A stretch of DNA of 64,000 nucleotides from Manis javanica (Eukaryota; Chordata; Mammalia; Pholidota; Manidae). The notes beneath the pieces are model-generated. The model saw nothing but the letters and a program-made list of their open reading frames with translations. It had not been told where the DNA came from and made no database searches. This document shows, in pieces, positions 57,546 to 64,000 of this stretch (its first letter is position 1; the number at the start of each line of letters is the position of its first letter). The position numbers and the translations under genes are program-made. The stretch covers positions 43,466,001 through 43,530,000 of the forward strand of contig NC_133158.1 in the NCBI RefSeq assembly GCF_040802235.1. Direction: 5' to 3'.

Positions 57546-58239
57546 CTATTTTGTCTTCTCTTGGTGATTACATCTGAAAACAAATTACAAGGATGTTGGA
57601 AGTTTCCTAATTTTATCACCTGAAACAATCAGATACAGCCTAAGCCAAATACATACAGGGTTGAGAATCAGGCTGCTCCCTTTACTGGGGGCTGGACTGT
57701 CCTTGGAATCTGAAGAATTTCCTGCTTCCCAAAGCCTAGGGAGGGCTCAGCAGGGTTAGCTTCTGCAGGAATGACTGCAAACAGCTTTTCGACCTCAAAT
57801 TGTTTCCTCCTTCACTCGTGCACACCGCCTAAAATGTCATCCAATACCCCTGTGAGTATTACGGATATTATGGGTTTATATTTTGTTTTTCAAGGCACTT
57901 TTCTCTTTGCTCTCATCTGTGGTCAGTAACAGTGGTAAAATGGATGCTTTGAGAGGGTGTCTGTGTGGTTCTGGTGGTGCTGGTGAGGAGTGTGTGGTGG
58001 AAGACTAGAAAGACAGAATTATTTTGGGGTTGGGACTCTGGAGGGAGAAGCCCTGGGTGTTTCTTCGAGCTGGGACTTTAAGTGAGAAGAGGGCAGCAGG
58101 TGCTGAGCGCCTGGAGATATAGGAGAGGCATTCAGAGGAGGGCCACAGGAGGTGGGGGTCACCAGACATATCTCCCCACTTCCAGTCTGTGCCCTGGGTC
58201 AGCTCTGCAAACAGGACCTCTCCACCAACTGGGCAACTG
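57546..58239. other. Unassigned sequence, no gene seen
   Basis: No recognised repeat or exon. A minus-strand frame of 106 codons spans 58005-58325. Confidence 0.35.
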
Positions 58240-58400
58240 CACATAGTCCAGTGGGTCCCAATGAGGGGGCTGTTTTGCCCCCCAGGGTTCACTGAGCAAT
58301 GTCTAGCAACACTTGTGGTTGTCAAAACCGGGGGTGGAGGAGAGCTGTTGGCATTTAATTAGTAGAAACCCGGGGTGCTGCTGAATATGCTACAGTGCAC
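58240..58400 (+). mobile_element. hAT-type DNA transposon fragment
   Basis: 'GGGCTGTTTTGCCCCCCAGGG', 'GAGCAATGTCTAGCAACAC', 'TTGTGGTTGTCAAAACC' and 'GCTGAATATGCTACAGTGC' match a known eutherian hAT family pattern whose exact name I cannot give. It is partial at the 3' side. Confidence 0.65.
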
Positions 58401-61400
58401 AGGAAGCCCCTGCACCCCGCCCACCACCCCAACCCCCTTCAGCCTCCTACTCCCCACCCCCAGCAAAAGCTCATCTGCCTCCATATGCTAGAGGTGCTGA
58501 GCTGAGACCCCAGTATATACTCGCACATGTCCTTTGACATGATGAAAGACACCTGGACAGAAGCTGTGCATGGAAAAGTACCTGTCTGACTGGGGCCTAC
58601 TGAAATTTTTTGCCCAGAAGATTGCAAAGCAATTAGACGGGGCATCTCATTCTGGTTTGGAAGAATAGGAAGAATTATCTTGTCATCACAGGGCAATTAT
58701 CCTGTGAATATTTTGGCAGTACATTATGTTTTGCTATGTAATTGCAATTAGCATGTAAGTGATCTAGTACTTCTGGTGTGTGTCATTCCTGCTCTGAAAA
58801 ATACATGACTAATGCTAAGGTGACAGCGACATATGGCTGACGTGGACATCAGCCATGCTGGCAGCTTCTTACCTAGCCTCTGAGTTCAGATGGTCATGTT
58901 TTTACATGAATTTTAGGTAAGAAGGTACAGAGAGGGCTTGAAAAGAAGTGGCAACTTATCCATGTTGAGAGTGGCCATGGGAATATATGATTTTTCCATT
59001 TCTTAGAAACACTTTAAGGTCCAACACTGATTCTTTTGAAAGGCCACCATATTCTTGATGGTAGAGAATATTCTCTGCATCAACACAATATATTTCTCTT
59101 CCCAAATCTTTAAATGTTCCAATCTGAATTAAAAATGTTTTATTTTCACCCACATAGATCACATTTTTCTATTAGAATGCTTAGGGGTGTACACTTTTCT
59201 TTAATGCTTAACTCTGATTTCATTCCCATTGTTGTGTGTGTTTGAGTATCTACCAGAATAATAACCCATACTCTGAATTCTCAGTAATGACTTGCTAATT
59301 TTCTTCAATGAGTAAGTTTTCTGAAAATATTCTCTTTTGAACTGGGTTCTTTTCTCCTTTATAGTAATTTCTAACAGCAAAATAGGGAAGTTATAGAGAG
59401 TGTTTGGGTGTTGAGAAGCACGTGGGCTGAACGCTGGCATGCTGCTGAGTCTAGGTGGAGGGTTCAGGCTGGGCAGGCTCCCTGGGGGCATCTGGTGGGA
59501 ATTAGGCAGGAATGCAAAGAAACCTGGTTCTTTATCTTGCACACAGCGTAGAATCAGGCTGGTGGGGGACCCCAGCTCTCCTGCCCAACCTTCTGGATCT
59601 AGGAACTCAATTTCATCAGAGTCTGCGGGGCTCCTTAGCCTCTTGAAACCTTACATTCACTGAACCCTCGCAAGGTCAGTGTGCAAACTGGCAGGTGAAG
59701 ACCCTGATTTCAATGAGTCTGGCTGAAAACCTGGGTTTTCCAAGGAGACCAAATCAGTTATGGTCCCCTGTCCCTATCCACGTACTCCAGCCTGGCCCCG
59801 CTCATAACTAGCTGGCTTTCTGATGATGACAGTGGTGTCCTTTAGTAATCTGGGCTCCCTTCATTTGGTTTCTGATGCCAGAGGTCTTTATCTCTCGTAC
59901 ACAATCAGCCACCAGATTCTGTGCCTGTGTTCACTGCTTCTTCACTGTAAGCCCTGCAACCCTGCATTTCTTTTCTGCTCCCAAGGGCTCATAGCCTAAG
60001 TCAGGGCTGGGCTCTGCAGTCAACTTGTCTCCAGGTTGACACCCCCTGAGTGCAGCAGCCAGATGCATCTTCTTAGGAAGAACCATGCAACCTGCAGAAC
60101 ACGATGGAAAAGTGTCCTTGTACATGAGAATTCATTTACAAAAGAGATGATCATTACTTATTTTACATATTAAGTTTTCAAACTCCTATTAGACCTGTGG
60201 TCCTGGGTCAGCTGTGCAAACTTTAGTTACCACTAATCACTGGCATTTTGGGGCCTTAAAAGTTGCAAAGTGCTTGTATGTACCTCCTTTCCCCTTGCAC
60301 ATTTAAAGGATGATTTGGTTTTCCAGAAAGAATGATTTGCACACAATTTTCCAGAAATGTACAGAATATATCTACTATAATTGCACAAAGTGATATGTGT
60401 GCATTGTATGTGAGTTTGAAAATACAGTCTTCATTATAGACATTGTGGTCAAGCCCAGGACCCAAACTGAAGCCTGAGTCCAGACTCCTTCCCTAGACCC
60501 ACCTGTCAGCTTCAGCTGCCCATCAGCCTTCCTGTATCCCGTCTAATCAGGCTCCAATCCTGCAATATCCTTCCTGTGCAATCATTTCATAATGGTTTCG
60601 TCTAAGCTGCTAGTTTAATAATCTAGATAATAACACACTTCATGCAGAATCATTAGTAACAGCTGTGTATTTGTAATCCATGCTACGACTGTTTGCATCT
60701 TTAGAAACACAATAACATACTTCTTAACCAATTTTGAATCCCCATATGACCTTACTTTCTTCTCAACTGCTGATATCCTCTTTCTCCTAGTGCTGTGACC
60801 ACCCATCAAGGGCTGCCAGGGAAACCTCCCTGGTCTGTGGCCCACGTGTCTATGATTCTTTCTGGTGCCCCTTGCTTCCATTTCCTGAGATTTCATTGAC
60901 CTTCATTGTCGTCAGTTCACTGATGTTCATGTACCTTAGCATTTACTGCATTCAGGAAACACGTCCCGATGCCCTGGTGTTATCTCATATACTCTCATTC
61001 TCAGAATGAAGAACACTCACAGCCTACTTTCTGCTCATTCCAGTTTTCTGCAGGGTACCTTGTGCTTCTCCTCAGCTCTGAGGAGGTTACATCCCTGCCC
61101 CCAGTGAGGGAACCCCTCTTGACTCTGTGCAGGGGAGCAGCAGGCAGCATGGCTGGCTGGCTCGTGGAAGGTGGAATCACTGGCCTTGCCCACTTTTGCC
61201 CTGGCCAGTCTCACCAGTCACATCTTGAGTCATTTCCAGAAAATATAAAAACATTGGAACTATGATGAACTATATTGTTCCACTCAAAGTTCATGTAAAA
61301 TGATGAGGGTAAAATGTTGGTATCCTTGACAACAGCAGTAGGTAAAAGGTCTGGGTTCCGCTAAACATTATTTGTGAAGCTAATTAGCCATTAATCAGGA

Positions 61401-61799
61401 TAAGACGTGGCTACCTGGTGTTTGGCAGACCCACTGGAAAAGGCGCCTCCAGCCCCAGGTGCTAACCAGCTTTGATCCACACAAACCAGGTCTAGTAGGT
61501 GAGATTCTCCTGCTGAGAGGTTAGCCTGACACCTCACAGGACATGCCAACTGTACACTGTCTGTGTTGGTTGAGTGTCATTCTTTGTATACATTTAAGTG
61601 CTATTGTCATTGGAAATTGTGACATTTTAATGGAAAGGAATCATTAAAACCAAGTCAAAGCTACAGATCAAATCCTGCATTGTGCTTAGGACATAAGAAC
61701 TTGGAGCATTTACCATTGGCTTTGGGCCACAGGAGTAGTGAAGAGAGTGGATGATAGAATTGAAATATTTTCTTTACACATTTATCTTTTTATTATCTT
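58401..61799. other. Repeat-poor stretch with homeodomain-like motifs
   Basis: 3.4 kb with no confident transposon. It contains a 12-bp palindrome TAATTGCAATTA at 58739-58750 and a CTAATTAG plus ATTAATCA cluster at 61380-61397. The longest open frame is 113 codons (59201-59542 minus), without a domain. Parts near 59820-60120 may be old L2. Nothing supports a gene. Confidence 0.35.
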
Positions 61800-61990
61800 A
61801 GAAATACATGATCATTGCAGAATGTTTCAAAAAAAGAAAAAGTGTAAAGAAGTAAGAAGTCACCCAAACCTGCCATCTTGGAACAGCGTCTGACTACATT
61901 TTGCATATTCCTTTCTAGCCTTTTCTTATATGCTTTTCCCTTTTTTAACATAATTGGGAACAAACACATGTATTATCCTAACAAGCAAAG
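61800..61990. repeat. Interspersed repeat, family unassigned
   Basis: 'AAAAAGTGTAAAGAAGTAAG', 'AAGTCACCCAAACCTGCCATC' and 'CATATTCCTTTCTAGCC' resemble a common diverged eutherian repeat ('...ataaaaatcacccataatcccacc...'). I cannot name the family or orientation. Confidence 0.4.
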
Positions 61991-62279
61991 TTAGTGGGCA
62001 GAAATCAATAAAATAAATTCAAATAAAGCTGAATGGAAATTCTGCTATTTTGTTCACCAAATATTTTTACAGATACAAGTTTAAGGCAGCCTGTCTTAAC
62101 TTAAGTTGAAGTGAAGAACATTTTATTTTGTTTAGTTGACCACAAACTGAATGTGGAGAAATACTGACAGTACAACCTTAAAATTAATTGAAGAAAATAC
62201 AGTGTCCAGTTCAAGGGAAGGATTTTAGAGCATTTTTTGATTGTGTCCTACTATTGGAAACAATTTTGAGTGATTATAT

Positions 62280-62780
62280 TCATGTAACTATAGTTATATT
62301 TTTTACTTTTATGTATCAATTTCACCATTGTATGTATATATATATATATACACACATATGTATTACATATATGTAACTAGAGTAATATATTTATACTTTT
62401 ACATATTTATACATTTTATGTTTTTAATACATTTATATATTTATAATATATATTATATAATATATATAATTGTATATATACTACATAAAATATATGTTGT
62501 TACATAAATATACATTATTTATATATCTATATATTATGTTTACATAAAATCGATATATTTATATTTATTATAATATATTATAAACTACATATAAATAATA
62601 TAAAATATTAAGTATAAACATTATAAAAATAATACAAAATGTATAAAATATATTACAATGGTTACACATGTGTAATTAATAGATATTTATGTATGATATA
62701 TGCATATGTATGTATGTATATACGTATGGTGAGTACAAATGGCAATAAATACAATTGTTATATTTATTTCTCACATTCTG
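62280..62780. repeat. AT-rich low-complexity tract with (TA)n
   Basis: Almost entirely A and T, with a (TA)n run at 62333-62349 followed by CACACA, and many TATATA and TAATATAT blocks. It is probably a decayed dinucleotide tract; it could form cruciform or unwound DNA. No gene. Confidence 0.9.
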
Positions 62781-64000
62781 ATTAATCATGTGTCTCATTC
62801 CAGGGTCTTCATGTTGGAAGCCACTGATCTGAAAGGGTAGGCTTTGCTCTCGGCATCCCCATATGCAGCTAGCTCTTCCTAGAGGTGGCTCCCCTGATGG
62901 TAAGGGGTCTGGGAATTGGGTCAGTAGGGGGCAGCTGGGAGACTGGATCTGCTCAGAACTTGTCAGGGACTTGAGGCCCCGTGGGGCACTGGAAGTCCGT
63001 GTGTTCTGGTACCAAGGAAGGTGTCAGATTTATCCCTTTCTCTTGGCTTCTCATCTCTTCTGTCACCAGTCCAGGTGTGTGCAGTCTGAACTGTATGGCT
63101 GTGCCCTGGCAATGCCAGCACATGAAGAGGCCTTGCTAGTCATCCTGGGTATTCCAAAGAGCTGTTTGGAAGCATTACATAATTGTGAAAGTGGTCCCAG
63201 TTAGCCACTCACCCACTTTCTGTGGAACGCTGTAATTGTATCATACTCACATGATCAAGACACATTTCAAAAACTCAGATTCTCATTTCTGGCAATTTTA
63301 GGCATAATGCAGATGGAGGAATTGACATGAAAGAGCGTATCAATTTTAATCATACAAGACACGTTTTGCACTCTTAATCCAAACTCCAATTCTAAAATGC
63401 AATAATAACATAATCCACCTGTGAAGCGCATAAGGTGGGCTTGCCCCAGAGACCCCACACTGCTGTGCGGTTACCTTGCTGTTCAATATATGCTGTGCTT
63501 ACACTCTGAGAGAGAACTTGTGCTTCCTGAGGCCTTTCTTGCTCCATCCCCGTCACTGGCATCAGCTTGCTTTTGTGGCATCTATTCTTCTAGGAAAAGG
63601 AAGTTCAATCAGCTCATAAGAGCTGCTCACAATGACAGGGGCAGAGAACAAGCTGGGTGTGCAAATGGGGGTGGGGCTGGTCAGCAGGCTCACTCCCTAG
63701 CTAAATGATTCACTCTAACACGCCAGCTCCCTAGCTGGCACCCAAACATGGACCTCAGCAAAGTTAACAATTTATGTGTCATGGCCACCAGGCGTGGGGA
63801 AGAACAGTAGACTGCGGTCTCGAATGTTGAAGGGCGATGTGGTCCGTTATTCCTCCTTAGTTATCAGGCATGCTGGGCATGCCCCCAGCCTCCTTGAGAA
63901 GTGGCCATATAGAAGAAGGCTTAGGGTATCTTAAATACCTTCTCGAGGTGGGAAGTCGTCATAGAAAGTTGGTGGGAGAGCCCTGACCCCACAGTTCACA
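62781..64000. other. Unassigned sequence, no gene seen
   Basis: Mixed composition to the window end. Open frames of 113 codons (62863-63204 plus) and 95 codons (63421-63708 plus) have no recognised domain. No repeat was named. Confidence 0.35.

Noticed and set aside
1-64000. CRISPR arrays, operons, prokaryotic promoters, phage or plasmid modules
   Set aside because: The DNA is clearly mammalian by its repeats and CpG depletion. No spaced identical repeats or compact gene arrays are present.

Overview
The window looks like mammalian nuclear DNA with no protein-coding gene that I can recognise. The evidence is the set of interspersed repeats: MIR, L2, L1, MLT1-type (ERVL-MaLR) LTRs, Tigger and hAT-Charlie fragments. 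CpG is depleted outside a few islands, and no open frame exceeds about 225 codons. I see no bacterial, phage or plasmid feature. I recognise no Alu (primates), B1/B2 (rodents), or tRNA-derived SINE of the carnivore, ruminant or pig type. A placental mammal that is neither primate nor rodent is therefore likely, possibly a laurasiatherian because of the 3' end of the youngest L1. The species cannot be fixed from this evidence.

Layout. 1-10 kb is mostly unique sequence, with an MLT1 LTR (2.3-2.8 kb), an L2 tail (5.5 kb), an L1 3' end (6.6 kb) and small MIR pieces. 10-20 kb holds two long plus-strand L2 copies (11.0-12.1 and 18.8-19.5 kb), a 5'-inverted L1 (12.2-12.5 kb), an eight-unit minisatellite (14.1 kb) and antisense L1 ORF2 relics (15-18 kb). 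20-27 kb has a MaLR LTR with internal sequence, further MLT1 LTRs and L2 tails, one L2 being split by an LTR. 27-29 kb is repeat-poor. 29-33 kb contains a decayed endogenous retrovirus pol relic, broken by a minus-strand MaLR LTR. 33-42 kb has antisense L1s, a Tigger fragment and more MLT1 LTRs. 45-47 kb is GC-rich, with a CpG island at about 46.6-47.0 kb. 48-55 kb has an LTR, the youngest-looking L1, a long minus-strand L2 with reverse-transcriptase remnants, and a solo LTR with a perfect 5-bp target duplication. 55-64 kb is mainly unique, with an MLT1 LTR, hAT fragments and an AT-rich low-complexity tract.

No set of genes here forms a pathway. The most interesting non-repeat signals are the CpG island with a CTCF-like site, several short homeodomain-type inverted motifs in repeat-poor DNA, and a splice-ratchet-like sequence. 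The window reads as intergenic or deep-intronic DNA with possible distal regulatory elements. All repeat family names come from recognising consensus patterns by eye; boundaries are approximate unless stated.
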